NCBI RefSeq assembly: GCF_003234445.2
Contig: NZ_CP126269.1
Location: 1,426,001-1,490,000, forward strand
Direction of reading: 5' to 3'
Length of the DNA stretch: 64,000 bases
DNA from: Curtobacterium sp. MCLR17_036
GTDB lineage: Bacteria > Actinomycetota > Actinomycetes > Actinomycetales > Microbacteriaceae
Under the pieces are notes generated by a model. It was given only the letters and a program-made list of their open reading frames with translations, did no database searches and was not told the origin of the DNA. The position numbers and the translations under genes are program-made. This document shows positions 1 to 8,233 of this stretch, piece after piece. Position 1 is the first letter of the stretch. Each line of letters starts with the position of its first letter.

Positions 1-82
1 GGCGACGGCTCCCATGGAACCGAATGTAGCGAGTCGGGGCAGGCTCGCGCGCGTCCGGCGGTCACGGCCGGTCGGGAGCGGG

Positions 83-88
83 CACGAT
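83..88 (+). promoter_or_regulatory. -10-like hexamer of a leaderless promoter
   Basis: CACGAT ends 6 bases before the ATG at 95. The same [T/C]ANNNT-N5-9-start arrangement recurs throughout the window, so transcription probably begins at or next to the start codon. No clear -35 is visible. Confidence 0.45.
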
Positions 89-94
89 GGACCC

Positions 95-475
95 ATGCGT
101 TCCTTCCTCCGTGTCCTGCTCGGCCTGGCCCTCGTGTTCGCCGGGACGAGCCACCTGACGTTCGCCCGCAAGGAGTTCACGGCGCAGGTGCCCGACTTCG
201 TGCCCCTCGACGAGGACACGACGGTGCTCGCCTCGGGTGTCGCCGAGATCGGGCTCGGCTCGGCGCTGCTGCTCGCTCCGGCGGGCGCCCGCCGCACGGT
301 CGGCAAGGTCGCTGCCCTGTTCTTCACGGTCATCTTCCCGGGCAACCTGTCGCAGTGGGTGAACCGGCGTGACGCCTTCGGTCTGGACAGCGACGAGAAG
401 CGCATCGCCCGCCTGTTCGGGCAGCCCCTGCTCATCGCCGCGGCGCTCTGGTCGACGCGCGGTCGGCGTCGCTGA
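95..475 (+). CDS. DoxX-like small membrane protein
   Basis: Integral membrane protein of 126 residues with four hydrophobic segments (about 5-20, 45-66, 70-90 and 105-120), matching the size and layout of the DoxX family. Family members have varied and mostly undefined roles, so no substrate is claimed. The ATG at 95 is preferred over the in-frame ATG at 14 because a -10-like hexamer sits 6 bases upstream of it. Its TGA shares one base with the ATG of the next gene, so the two are probably translated together. Confidence 0.75.
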   Translation: MRSFLRVLLGLALVFAGTSHLTFARKEFTAQVPDFVPLDEDTTVLASGVAEIGLGSALLLAPAGARRTVGKVAALFFTVIFPGNLSQWVNRRDAFGLDSDEKRIARLFGQPLLIAAALWSTRGRRR

Positions 476-885
476 TGGCCGGGCCCGACCCGGTCGGGTC
501 GGTTCCGGCAGCTCCCGGTCAGGAGGCCCGGCACCCCTTGGGCGGCGGCCGTCGCGTCGTCGACGTGGTCGCCTCGACGGTGCTGCTCGCGGTGCTCACG
601 CTGGGCTCGCTGGTCGCGGCCTGGGGCATCGTCTTCATGCGCCTGGCGTTCAGCTCGTGCGCGGCACCGGGCAACTCGTGCAACGAGGCGCTCGGCGGCA
701 CGGCGGTGTTCATCGGCCCGGTGCTCGTCGCGCTCGTCGCCGTCGTGGCGATCGTGGTGACCGTGGTCCGGCTGGTGCGACGGCGGTGGGCCTGGCCGGT
801 GCCGCTCGTCGCGATCGTGGCCGTGGTCGCGGTGTTCGCCGTGGTGCAACTGCTCGTCGGCAGCTCGGTGACGCGCGGCTTCTGA
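475..885 (+). CDS. hypothetical three-helix membrane protein
   Basis: A 136-residue protein with a Pro/Gly-rich cytoplasmic-looking N terminus (1-28) and three hydrophobic helices (about 31-53, 77-98 and 106-127). The loop between helices 1 and 2 carries two cysteines (in the stretch SSCAAPGNSCN), which could form a disulfide outside the membrane. It starts inside the stop codon of the DoxX-like gene. I do not recognise the family; the pairing suggests a shared membrane role and nothing more specific. Confidence 0.65.
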   Translation: MAGPDPVGSVPAAPGQEARHPLGGGRRVVDVVASTVLLAVLTLGSLVAAWGIVFMRLAFSSCAAPGNSCNEALGGTAVFIGPVLVALVAVVAIVVTVVRLVRRRWAWPVPLVAIVAVVAVFAVVQLLVGSSVTRGF

Positions 886-981
886 CGCCGCAGACGGGGG
901 ACTGGTCCTCCACAGGTGGCCGTGGCGGTGCCGTCGTCCACCGATGAGCCGTCGGGTCCCGGGTGCGGCACGGGTGGCGGT

Positions 982-987
982 CACGCT
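982..987 (+). promoter_or_regulatory. -10-like hexamer of a leaderless promoter
   Basis: CACGCT lies 6 bases before the ATG at 994, supporting that start over the in-frame ATG at 916. Confidence 0.4.
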
Positions 988-993
988 GGGGGC

Positions 994-1434
994 ATGCCAG
1001 AGAGAGACATGCTCGACCGCCTCATCCGTACCCCCGTCCGCACCGACGACGACGTCGTCCAGCTCGTCGCCGCGGTCGTCGACGGTCCGGTCACCCGGCA
1101 GTGCTGGGTGCTGTTCCTCGACGACCGGGCCGTCCCCGTCCCGTTCCTCATCCCGATCGCCGACCTGCCGTACGAACCGGACGAGCACGTGGACGACTTC
1201 GCCTCGCTCGTCCGGGACATCGTCGAGCAGATCGGCGCGGCAGCGGTCGTCCTCGTCTGGGAACGTCCCGGCGCCGACCGGCTGTTCCCCGCCGACCGGG
1301 CGTGGGTCGACGCCTGCACCTGCTCCTTCGAGGAGCACCGGGTCCGTCTGCGCGGTCAGGTCGTCGTGCACGCGCTCGGTGCCGCGATGGTCGAGCTCGA
1401 GGACCTCGACCGGCCCGAGGCGGTGGCGTCGTGA
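994..1434 (+). CDS. hypothetical cytoplasmic protein
   Basis: A 146-residue acidic, soluble protein with no signal peptide or membrane helix. It opens MPERDMLDRLIRTPV and has an alternating beta/alpha look: the segments CWVLFLDDR, VPFLIPIADLP and AAAVVLVWERPG resemble beta strands. It is a single gene between the membrane-protein pair and the convergent lysozyme-like gene, whose stop lies 5 bases away. An alternative ATG at 1009, with a purine-rich stretch just before it, is possible. Function not recognised. Confidence 0.65.
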   Translation: MPERDMLDRLIRTPVRTDDDVVQLVAAVVDGPVTRQCWVLFLDDRAVPVPFLIPIADLPYEPDEHVDDFASLVRDIVEQIGAAAVVLVWERPGADRLFPADRAWVDACTCSFEEHRVRLRGQVVVHALGAAMVELEDLDRPEAVAS

Positions 1435-1438
1435 CGGG

Positions 1439-2059
1439 TCAGGACGCCGGCGCGGTGTCCGGCACGGTCTCGCCCGTCAGCCCCTCGACGATGGCCTTGG
1501 CGTCGGGCCAGGACTTCGCGTAGTGGTCCGGGTCGGAGTTGACCTGCACGGCGTGCGCCATCTGCGTCGGGGTCATCGTCTTCCAGCCCGGCACCTTCAC
1601 GAGCTTCGCGTAGAACATCGACGCCGCGGTGTACGGGTCCATCCGCTGCTCGTACGTGCCCCACGCGCCGTTGTCGCGCTGCTGGAACAGGCCGCGGCTG
1701 TCCGGCCCCGCCGCGTCGCCGTGGTCGAGGTTGACCAGGCTCGACTCACCGATCGCGGTCATCACGCCGACGGCCTGCGTGTGCGGCCCGATGCCGAGCG
1801 TCCGCGCCGCCTGGATCACCGCGGCGGCGTTGACGAGCCGGTCCTGGCAGAAGCCCGCGATGGGACCGGCCGGCACGACGAGCCCGCCGACCGTCTTCGA
1901 TGCCACCTGGGGGCAGGCCGGCTTCGACTCGGCGGCGCTCGACCCGGCGATCCCGGCGATCGAGTGGACCGCGATCACCACGAGCACGACCACGCCGATG
2001 CCGACCACCACGATGCCGGCGCCGAACACCGACGCCAGGGTGATGCCGACTCGGCGCAT
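1439..2059 (-). CDS. membrane-anchored lysozyme-like peptidoglycan hydrolase
   Basis: A 206-residue protein with an N-terminal hydrophobic anchor/signal (about 5-35) and an extracellular domain of the lysozyme-like type found in actinobacterial wall hydrolases. The diagnostic stretch around residues 97-130 (AIGESSLVNLDHGD, then SRGLFQQR and WGTYEQRMDP) matches it; the Glu in GESS is the expected catalytic acid. The family acts on wall glycan, often during growth or resuscitation. AGAGG lies just upstream of the ATG, and a TACGCT -10-like element is at 2105-2110. Confidence 0.75.
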   Translation of the reverse strand: MRRVGITLASVFGAGIVVVGIGVVVLVVIAVHSIAGIAGSSAAESKPACPQVASKTVGGLVVPAGPIAGFCQDRLVNAAAVIQAARTLGIGPHTQAVGVMTAIGESSLVNLDHGDAAGPDSRGLFQQRDNGAWGTYEQRMDPYTAASMFYAKLVKVPGWKTMTPTQMAHAVQVNSDPDHYAKSWPDAKAIVEGLTGETVPDTAPAS

Positions 2060-2171
2060 GGCAGGACCTCTCGACGGGCGGGACCGGGCAGGAAGAGCAC
2101 GACGAGCGTACGGGCGCCGCCTGGGAACCGCACCCGCCCGATCGGGGGACCCGCCCCCGCGGGTGCGGCTC

Positions 2172-2323
2172 GGTCAGCATGCAGCGGTCAGCATGCAGCG
2201 GTCAGCGGTCGGCGGTCGGCGGTCGGCGGTCGGCGGTCGGCGGTCGGCGGTCGGCGGTCGGCGGTCAGCGCTCAGCGCCCAGTGCTCAGCGGTCAGCGGT
2301 CAGCGGTCAGCGGTCGATGGTCG
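2172..2323. repeat. heptanucleotide tandem repeat GGTCGGC/GGTCAGC
   Basis: About 150 bases built from the 7-mer GGTCGGC and its variant GGTCAGC, with a longer GGTCAGCATGCAGC unit at the left end. It fills most of the gap between the lysozyme-like gene (start 2059) and the small ORF at 2358-2492. Because 7 is not a multiple of 3, copy-number change would break any reading frame, and I see no gene here. Confidence 0.9.
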
Positions 2324-2357
2324 GTCCGCGCTCGGGCAGTGGTGTGCCGGCGATTGT

Positions 2358-2492
2358 TCAGCGGTCGGTCCCGGCGGGCCCGTCGTCGTGGTGGTCGCGG
2401 CGCGTTCGGCGGAGACGCCAGCCTCCGGCGGACAACGACAGGACGGCGATCGCCGCGATCACGACGGTCCAGATGACGTTCGTGGTGTCCAT
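2358..2492 (-). CDS. 44-residue membrane peptide coupled to the APC permease
   Basis: Small ORF whose ATG (2492-2490) overlaps the TGA of the upstream permease as ATGA, the classic sign of translational coupling. It encodes 44 residues: MDTTNVIWTVVIAAIAVLSL then a basic, His/Asp-rich tail (WRLRRTRRDHHDDGPAG). One transmembrane helix spans about residues 7-22. By analogy with MetS, the small subunit of a methionine/alanine importer of another transporter family, it could be an accessory subunit of the permease; this is inference. No homology was established. Confidence 0.6.
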   Translation of the reverse strand: MDTTNVIWTVVIAAIAVLSLSAGGWRLRRTRRDHHDDGPAGTDR

Positions 2493-3946
2493 CACGAGTC
2501 ACGGTCGCCGTGCGGCGGCCGCTGCACCTTCGTGGGTTCCGTGACGAGTCCGGTCGGGGCCTTCTCGGCCTGCTTCCGCCCGTGTGTGAACCACGTCACG
2601 AGCCACAGCACGACGCCCAGCGCCAGCAGGGCGCCGGCGATCTGGTACTGCTGCGGGTCGCGGCCGGACGAGAACGGCAGGACGAGCCACAGGCAGGTCA
2701 CGATGCCGATCGCGGGGATGACGACGCCGGCACGGAAGTGCCGGTGGTCGACCTTGTCCCGCCGGAGCACCAGGACGGTGACGTTCACGATCGCGAAGAC
2801 CGAGAGCAGCAGGAGCGAGGTGGTGCCGCCGAGGACGACCACGATGGGCGAGTCGGGGTCGAGCGACACCCAGCCGATCAGCGCGAGCGAGATGAGCGTC
2901 GTGAAGACGATCGCGGTCGACGGCGTGCGGCGGGTGGGGGAGACGCGGGCCAGGAAGCCGGGCAGCACGCCCTGCTTGCTCATGCCGTACAGCAGACGGG
3001 AGGCCATCATCATGTTGATCAGCGCGGTGTTCGCGACGGCGAACATCGAGATGAACGGCAGCAGGTCGGCGATCGGGAAGTCCGGCGCCGCGGTCTGCAC
3101 GACCGTCACGAGCGGGGTCTCGTTGCCGGCCAGTTCGCCGATCGGCACGACCGCGACGGCGCAGATGGACACGAGCACGTAGATCACGGCGGTGATGCCG
3201 AGGCCGGTGAGCATGACCTTCGGGAAGATGCGCGAGGGGTCCTTCGTCTCCTCGGCCATGTTGACCGAGTCCTCGAAGCCGACCATGGCGAAGAACGCCA
3301 GCGAGGTCGCCGTGCTGACGGAGAGCAGCAGGCCCTTGTCCTCGGGGGTCTCGAACATGACCACGCGCGAGAAGTCCGCGTTGCCGCCGGCGATCGCCCA
3401 GAAGCCGATGAGGATCACCATCACGAGACCGGACAGCTCGACCAGGGTCAGCACGACGTTCGTCTTGACGCTCTCGCTCACCCCGCGGAAGTTGACGGCC
3501 ATCACGGCGAGCATGAAGCCCATCCCGATGAGCATCACGGCCGCGTTCGGCAGCTCGAGGCCGAACCCGGCGCCGAGGTTCGCGGCGAACGCCCGCGAGG
3601 CCGTCGACGCCGAGGTGATGCCGGAGCACATGACGATGAACGTGACGATGAAGGTCAGGAAGTGGATGCCGAACGCCTTGTGCACGTAGAGCGCCGCACC
3701 CGCGGTCTGCGGGTACTTCGTGACGAGCTCCAGGTACGAGAACGCCGTCAGCAGCGCGACCGCGAACGCGATGAGGAAGGGCAGCCACGCTGCTCCGCCG
3801 ACCTCTGCGGCGACCTGTCCGGTCAGTGCGTAGACACCCGTGCCGAGGATGTCGCCGACGATGAAGAGCAGCAGCAGCTTGGGACCGATGACCCTGCGGA
3901 GCTCGGTCTGCTCCTGCTTCGGGCGGTCCGTGTTGGTGGTGGCCAT
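2492..3946 (-). CDS. APC superfamily amino-acid permease
   Basis: A 484-residue secondary transporter of the amino acid-polyamine-organocation superfamily with about 12 transmembrane helices. Helix 1 carries the signature GDILGTGVYALTG (about residues 31-43), the broken-helix substrate/cation site typical of LeuT-fold APC carriers. A second conserved stretch, FFAMVGFEDSVNMAEETKDP, corresponds to helix 6 and the following loop. Substrate cannot be assigned from sequence alone. GAAAGGG precedes the ATG by a suitable distance. It is divergent from the acidic protein gene at 4045 and overlaps the small membrane ORF downstream. Confidence 0.9.
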   Translation of the reverse strand: MATTNTDRPKQEQTELRRVIGPKLLLLFIVGDILGTGVYALTGQVAAEVGGAAWLPFLIAFAVALLTAFSYLELVTKYPQTAGAALYVHKAFGIHFLTFIVTFIVMCSGITSASTASRAFAANLGAGFGLELPNAAVMLIGMGFMLAVMAVNFRGVSESVKTNVVLTLVELSGLVMVILIGFWAIAGGNADFSRVVMFETPEDKGLLLSVSTATSLAFFAMVGFEDSVNMAEETKDPSRIFPKVMLTGLGITAVIYVLVSICAVAVVPIGELAGNETPLVTVVQTAAPDFPIADLLPFISMFAVANTALINMMMASRLLYGMSKQGVLPGFLARVSPTRRTPSTAIVFTTLISLALIGWVSLDPDSPIVVVLGGTTSLLLLSVFAIVNVTVLVLRRDKVDHRHFRAGVVIPAIGIVTCLWLVLPFSSGRDPQQYQIAGALLALGVVLWLVTWFTHGRKQAEKAPTGLVTEPTKVQRPPHGDRDS

Positions 3947-4031
3947 GCGTCACCCTTTCGCGGGGCAGGGCATCCTGTCCAGTCCCACAGGAAGGTTTCT
4001 CGAGATCGCAACACGGTGACCCGACGGCGAA

Positions 4032-4037
4032 TACGCT
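4032..4037 (+). promoter_or_regulatory. -10-like hexamer of a leaderless promoter
   Basis: TACGCT lies 7 bases before the ATG at 4045. Confidence 0.5.
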
Positions 4038-4044
4038 CCGGGCC

Positions 4045-4473
4045 ATGGACCACGACTCGAACACCACCGAGGAACCCGTCGAGTTCGCCGACTTCAACGC
4101 GAAGCTGCTGGTGCTCGACGTGCTCTGCTACGACCTCGACGTGCTCGACCCGTACGACCCCGACGCCGAGGACGAGACCGGCGAGGACGTCGACGTCGAC
4201 GGGCAGGACGACCGGGCGCGCGAGTACTACGACGACCTCGACCTCCTGCCGTCGCAGCTGGCCCTGGTCACCGAGCTGACGGTCGACTCCGACCTCGAGG
4301 TCCTGCAGGACGTGCACCCCGGCTGGGACGGCTCGGACGACCGCTTCGACCCGCAGAACTGGGACGACGTGCTGGACCTGCCGGAGCTCAGCACCGTCTT
4401 CGTCGCCGCACCGCTGCCGGCCCACGTCGCCGAGCGGCTGCAGGCGAAGGGCGTCGACGTCCGCTCCGCCTGA
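4045..4473 (+). CDS. acidic hypothetical protein, DUF6892-like
   Basis: A strongly acidic 142-residue soluble protein. The pattern FADFNAKLLVLDVLCYDL near the N terminus, a long Asp/Glu loop (45-75), then WDGSDDRFDPQNWDDVLDLP and a hydrophobic strand (STVFVAAPLP) resembles my recollection of the DUF6892 family, whose function is unknown. It is a single gene, divergent from the amino-acid permease, and its stop is 9 bases from the convergent UDG-like gene. The family assignment is tentative. Confidence 0.6.
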   Translation: MDHDSNTTEEPVEFADFNAKLLVLDVLCYDLDVLDPYDPDAEDETGEDVDVDGQDDRAREYYDDLDLLPSQLALVTELTVDSDLEVLQDVHPGWDGSDDRFDPQNWDDVLDLPELSTVFVAAPLPAHVAERLQAKGVDVRSA

Positions 4474-4482
4474 CACCGGGGC

Positions 4483-5079
4483 TCAGCGCAGCAGTGCCTG
4501 TACCTGCTCGGTGAACTGCCGGGCGCCGCCCTGCGCCGGGTGCCGGACCGCCACCGCGTCGATGCCGGCCAGTGCGAGGGCACCCTGGGCCTTCCGCCCG
4601 ACCGCGACGACCCGGACCCGGTCGACACCGCCGAGGGCCTCGAGCAGGGCGAGGGCGACCGGAGCACCCGAACGGACCTCGGCGGGGCGCGGCGTCCGGT
4701 TCGTCAGCCGGTCCGGCGCGACGAAGGGGTGGTGCGGGAAGATCGCCCACGCGACCGGGAGCGGGCCGCTCCGATCCGCCAGCGCGGCGTGCACGACGCG
4801 CGACGACGCCTCCCACGGAGCGGTCGGTTCCGGCGGCACGAGGTACTCCGGACCAAGCTCCCGCATGCTCGTGAAGGGGATCCCCGTGTTCGTCATCCCG
4901 CGCCAGCCCGGGGCCTCGGCGATGAGCAGGGCGTCCGCCGTCGGTGCGAGCCGGTCGAGGTACCGGGACAGGTTCTCGCGGCGCAGCCGACCCTCGGCCG
5001 AGCGCACGTCGTAGAGCGCCTCGGCGTCGGACTCGACCGGGACGGCGTCGAGGGCCTCCCAGAAGCGCTGGTCGATCAC
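4483..5079 (-). CDS. uracil-DNA glycosylase superfamily protein
   Basis: A 198-residue protein with the two hallmark motifs of the UDG fold. Motif A is LLIAEAPGWRGMTNTGIPFT (residues 51-70, with the E-A-P-G loop that positions water and binds uracil), and the RHPAQGG motif near the C terminus corresponds to the DNA-intercalation/catalytic His loop. It presumably excises uracil or another damaged base in base-excision repair. The GTG start overlaps the TGA of the glycosyltransferase (GTGA), so the two are co-translated although their functions look unrelated. Exact UDG subfamily not assigned. Confidence 0.75.
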   Translation of the reverse strand: MIDQRFWEALDAVPVESDAEALYDVRSAEGRLRRENLSRYLDRLAPTADALLIAEAPGWRGMTNTGIPFTSMRELGPEYLVPPEPTAPWEASSRVVHAALADRSGPLPVAWAIFPHHPFVAPDRLTNRTPRPAEVRSGAPVALALLEALGGVDRVRVVAVGRKAQGALALAGIDAVAVRHPAQGGARQFTEQVQALLR

Positions 5080-6278
5080 GGGCGTCCGAGCACCCGGCGG
5101 TAGACGGCCTCGAGCCCGGACGCCGACCGTTCCCAGCTGAGCCGCTCCGCGTGCTCCCGACCGGCCGACGCCAGGCCGGACGCGTACTGCTCGTCGGTCA
5201 GGATCCGTTCGATCTCCGCGGCCCACACCGCCGGGTCGCGGGACTCGAGCACGACGCCCGTCTCGCCGTCGACCACGGCCTCGCGCAGCCCGCCGGCAGC
5301 GGCGGCGACGACCGGCACCCCGGACGCCGAGCCCTCGAGCGCGACGAGTCCGTACGTCTCCGAGTGCGACGGCACGAGCACGGCGGCCGCGCCGCGGAAC
5401 AGGAACGCCAGGTCGGCGCGCGACTGCGGCCCGATGAAGGTGACGTGGTCGGCGATGCCGTTCGCGGCGGCGAGCCGACGCAGTTCGTCCACGTAGTCGC
5501 CCGCCTCGCTCGAGGCGTCGCCCGCGATGACCAGGGTGGGGCGGGCCTCCTGGCTGATGCCGGCGATCGCCTCGATCGCCAGGTCCAGACCCTTGAGCGG
5601 CTGCACGCGCGCCGCGGCGACGACGTAGGGCGTGGCGGCACGGCGCGCGCCGGACCCGGCGGGGCGGAAGACGGACCCGTCGACGCCCGGCGGCACGATC
5701 CAGATGCGGGCGTCGTCGCCGCCGAGCCGCGTGCGGACGGTGGCGGCCTCGGCCTCGGACACCACGACGACCGCGTCGGACCCCTGGGCGAGCAGTTCCT
5801 CGCCGGCGATGCGACCGGCGGACTCGGGGCGCTCGCCCTCGGACAACGGGGTCTCGGGGTCAGCGGCGATCGAGTGGAAGGACTGCACGTGCGGCACGCC
5901 GCGCTGCCGGGCGACGGGCAGCGCCGCTGCGCCGGAGAACCAGTGGTGCGAGTGCAGCACGTCGTACGGGCCGAGCTGTTCGAGTTCGTGGCGGAACGGT
6001 TCGATGAAGGCGTCGTGCTCGCCCTTCGGCACCGGCTGCGCGGGACCGGCGGACACGAACCGCAGGCACACGCCCGGCACGAGCGACACCGAGTCCGGCT
6101 GGGTCGGGGCCGACCGGCGGGTGACGATGTCGACGTGGTGGCCGAGGTCGGCCAGGGCCTCGGCCTGGTGCCGGACGACGACGTTCATCCCGCCGACCTC
6201 GCCCGAGCCGGGTTCGTCGCCGGGGGAGGTGTGCAGCGACACCAGCCCGATGCGCAGGGCTTCGGTGGTGGTGCTCAC
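5076..6278 (-). CDS. GT4 family glycosyltransferase, MshA-like
   Basis: A 400-residue GT-B glycosyltransferase. The N-terminal domain has SLHTSPGDEPGSGEVGGMNV (about 14-33), closely resembling the acceptor-site loop of MshA (D-inositol-3-phosphate glycosyltransferase of mycothiol synthesis). The C-terminal domain has ARVQPLKGLDLAIEA and the nucleotide-sugar signature SHSETYGLVALEGSASGVPV, which includes the E-x7-E motif. Mycothiol or a related inositol-glycoside role is plausible; sucrose-phosphate or phosphatidylinositol mannosyl relatives are alternatives. The GTG start is 6 bases after a TAGGGT element. Confidence 0.85.
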   Translation of the reverse strand: MSTTTEALRIGLVSLHTSPGDEPGSGEVGGMNVVVRHQAEALADLGHHVDIVTRRSAPTQPDSVSLVPGVCLRFVSAGPAQPVPKGEHDAFIEPFRHELEQLGPYDVLHSHHWFSGAAALPVARQRGVPHVQSFHSIAADPETPLSEGERPESAGRIAGEELLAQGSDAVVVVSEAEAATVRTRLGGDDARIWIVPPGVDGSVFRPAGSGARRAATPYVVAAARVQPLKGLDLAIEAIAGISQEARPTLVIAGDASSEAGDYVDELRRLAAANGIADHVTFIGPQSRADLAFLFRGAAAVLVPSHSETYGLVALEGSASGVPVVAAAAGGLREAVVDGETGVVLESRDPAVWAAEIERILTDEQYASGLASAGREHAERLSWERSASGLEAVYRRVLGRP

Positions 6279-6284
6279 CGGTCA

Positions 6285-6290
6285 ACCCTA
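6285..6290 (-). promoter_or_regulatory. -10-like hexamer of a leaderless promoter
   Basis: TAGGGT on the minus strand, 6 bases before the GTG at 6278 of the GT4-UDG operon. Confidence 0.55.
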
Positions 6291-7184
6291 GCCGCGCGGC
6301 CCCCGCTGCGACGGGCGTGCCGGCGCCACCACGACGGGCTGGCGGCCCGCCTCGTCCGCCGCGTCGGTGGGTGGGGCCACGCCGCCGGTTCCGCCGCGAC
6401 GCGCCAGCGGCGTCGCGGCCGTGTCGGTGGGGAAGCCCGGCTCGGCCCCCAGGACCTGCACGCGGTCGTCGCCGTGCCGCTCCCAGAACGCGGCGGTCCA
6501 GGCGCACAGGGCGCCGTCGAGCAGGTCCTCGCGGTGCTTGTGCGTCGGACCGTGCAGCACCGACGGGTCGGCGAGCCCGGCGGTCAGCGGGTGCGAGTCG
6601 AGCAGCAGCGGCGGGTCGAGCGGGGTCTCGCGCAGCCGGCGGACGAGCTCGTCGAAGGCGGCAGCGCGGCGGGTCCGTGCCTCGGCGGCCGGGATGCGCA
6701 GGTCGAGGCGCTTGTAGCGCGGTCGCTCGACGTCGTAGCCGAGCTCCTCGACGCCGACCAGGGTCGTGTACGGGTAGCACTCGAACACCGCCGGGCCGGT
6801 GCGCGCCCGCATGGCCGCCGTCGACGACACGTACCCGATGCCGTGCGCTGTCAGGACGTCGAGCAGCCGGGCACCGGCGCTCGCCGCGGACGCCAGGTTC
6901 GTCGGGTTCGCCGCGACCTTCCACCGGCCGTAGCGCTGCCCGACCTGGCGTTCGGCCTCGCGGATGCCCGTCGGGTTCGTCACGACGAGCGAGGCGTCGA
7001 CGGCGATGAGCGTCCGCGGGCCGACGTGTGCGGTGATCCACGCGGCGACGGCGTCGACCCCGCGGGCCCAGCCGGCGTCGGTGACGGTGCCGTCGGCCTC
7101 CATCGCGACCAGGCCGGTCTCGTTCGGCGGGCGGTGCGGGGTGCCGAGCCCCCACGCCAGGTCCACGCCGAGGTAGTCGCTCAC
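6288..7184 (-). CDS. DUF429 predicted RNase H-fold nuclease
   Basis: A 298-residue protein whose N-terminal MSDYLGVDLAWG (beta strand with Asp) and the later LIAVDASLVVTNPTGIREAE match the DUF429 family, described as predicted RNase H-like nucleases. The last 40 residues are Pro/Arg-rich and probably disordered. It reads away from the LigD polymerase gene with only 32 bases between starts. A nuclease role beside repair genes is attractive, but no catalytic test is possible from sequence. The GTG start follows a CAGGAT element by 6 bases. Confidence 0.7.
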   Translation of the reverse strand: MSDYLGVDLAWGLGTPHRPPNETGLVAMEADGTVTDAGWARGVDAVAAWITAHVGPRTLIAVDASLVVTNPTGIREAERQVGQRYGRWKVAANPTNLASAASAGARLLDVLTAHGIGYVSSTAAMRARTGPAVFECYPYTTLVGVEELGYDVERPRYKRLDLRIPAAEARTRRAAAFDELVRRLRETPLDPPLLLDSHPLTAGLADPSVLHGPTHKHREDLLDGALCAWTAAFWERHGDDRVQVLGAEPGFPTDTAATPLARRGGTGGVAPPTDAADEAGRQPVVVAPARPSQRGPRG

Positions 7185-7190
7185 CCGCCC

Positions 7191-7196
7191 ATCCTG
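7191..7196 (-). promoter_or_regulatory. -10-like hexamer of a leaderless promoter
   Basis: CAGGAT on the minus strand, 6 bases before the GTG at 7184; it forms a back-to-back pair with TACGGT at 7204-7209. Confidence 0.45.
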
Positions 7197-7203
7197 CCCC
7201 GTG

Positions 7204-7209
7204 TACGGT
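7204..7209 (+). promoter_or_regulatory. -10-like hexamer of a leaderless promoter
   Basis: TACGGT, 7 bases before the ATG at 7217 of the LigD-type polymerase. Confidence 0.55.
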
Positions 7210-7216
7210 CCGCTGC

Positions 7217-8227
7217 ATGGCGAGCGAAGCGACGACGGTCCGCGTGGGCGACCGCGAGGTCCGGATCAGCAGCCCCTCGCGGGTGCTCTGGGCCGAGGCG
7301 GGCATCACGAAGGGCGACCTGGCGCAGTACCTCGTCGACGTGGGCGACGCCTTCGTCCGGGCGAACGGCGACCGGCCGATCTCGCTGCAGCGGTTCCCCG
7401 GTGGCATCGACGGCGAGCAGTTCTTCTCGAAGAACCCGCCGAAGGGCGCCCCCGACTACGTGCGCTCCGTCACGGTGACGTACCCGAGCGGCCGGTCGCA
7501 CCCGCAGCTCGTCGTCGACGAGCCGGCCGTGGCGGTGTGGGCGGCGCAGATGAACACGGTGGTGTTCCATCCGTGGGCCTCGCGAGCCGGGGACAGCGAC
7601 CACCCGGACCAGCTCCGCATCGACCTCGACCCGCAGCCCGGCACGGACTTTTCGGACACCGTGCCGGTGGCGCAGGGGCTCCGGGAGGTCCTCGACGAGG
7701 TCGGGCTGACCACGTGGATCAAGACGAGCGGCAACCGGGGCCTGCACGTGTTCGCGCCGATCACCCCGGAGCACGAGTTCCTCGACGTGCGGCACGCCGT
7801 CATCGCCGCCGCACGGGAACTCGAACGGCGCATGCCGGACCGGGTGACGACCGCGTGGTGGAAGGAGGAGCGCGGCCAGCGCGTGTTCGTCGACTTCAAC
7901 CAGGCGAACCGGGACCGCACGATGGCCGGTGCCTACAGCCCGCGGGCGCTCCCGCACGCGTCGGTGTCCACGCCCGTCACCTGGGACGAGCTGCCCGACG
8001 TCGACCCGACGGCGTTCACGGTCCGGACCGTGCCGGAGCGGCTGCGCTCGACGGGCGACCCGTGGCAGACGATGGGCGAGGCTCCCGGCTCGATCGCACC
8101 GCTGCTGGAGTGGTGGGACCGCGACCTGGCGGACGGCCTGGGGGAGCTGCCGTTCCCGCCGGACTTCCCGAAGATGCCCGGCGAACCGCCCCGCGTGCAG
8201 CCCTCGCGGGCGAAGAAGACGACCTGA
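7217..8227 (+). CDS. LigD-type DNA polymerase/primase domain protein (PolDom)
   Basis: A 336-residue stand-alone archaeo-eukaryotic primase (AEP) domain of the kind fused in LigD. Visible motifs are RFPGGIDGEQFFSKNPP (about 59-75), the catalytic Asp pair in RIDLDPQPG (D136, D138), KTSGNRGLHVF (169-179), and a third acidic residue in RVFVDFNQ (about D226). These enzymes fill gaps and add ribonucleotides during non-homologous end joining. The ligase domain is encoded separately at 8661-9704. No Ku gene lies in the window. Confidence 0.9.
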   Translation: MASEATTVRVGDREVRISSPSRVLWAEAGITKGDLAQYLVDVGDAFVRANGDRPISLQRFPGGIDGEQFFSKNPPKGAPDYVRSVTVTYPSGRSHPQLVVDEPAVAVWAAQMNTVVFHPWASRAGDSDHPDQLRIDLDPQPGTDFSDTVPVAQGLREVLDEVGLTTWIKTSGNRGLHVFAPITPEHEFLDVRHAVIAAARELERRMPDRVTTAWWKEERGQRVFVDFNQANRDRTMAGAYSPRALPHASVSTPVTWDELPDVDPTAFTVRTVPERLRSTGDPWQTMGEAPGSIAPLLEWWDRDLADGLGELPFPPDFPKMPGEPPRVQPSRAKKTT

Positions 8228-8233
8228 GTCGGG

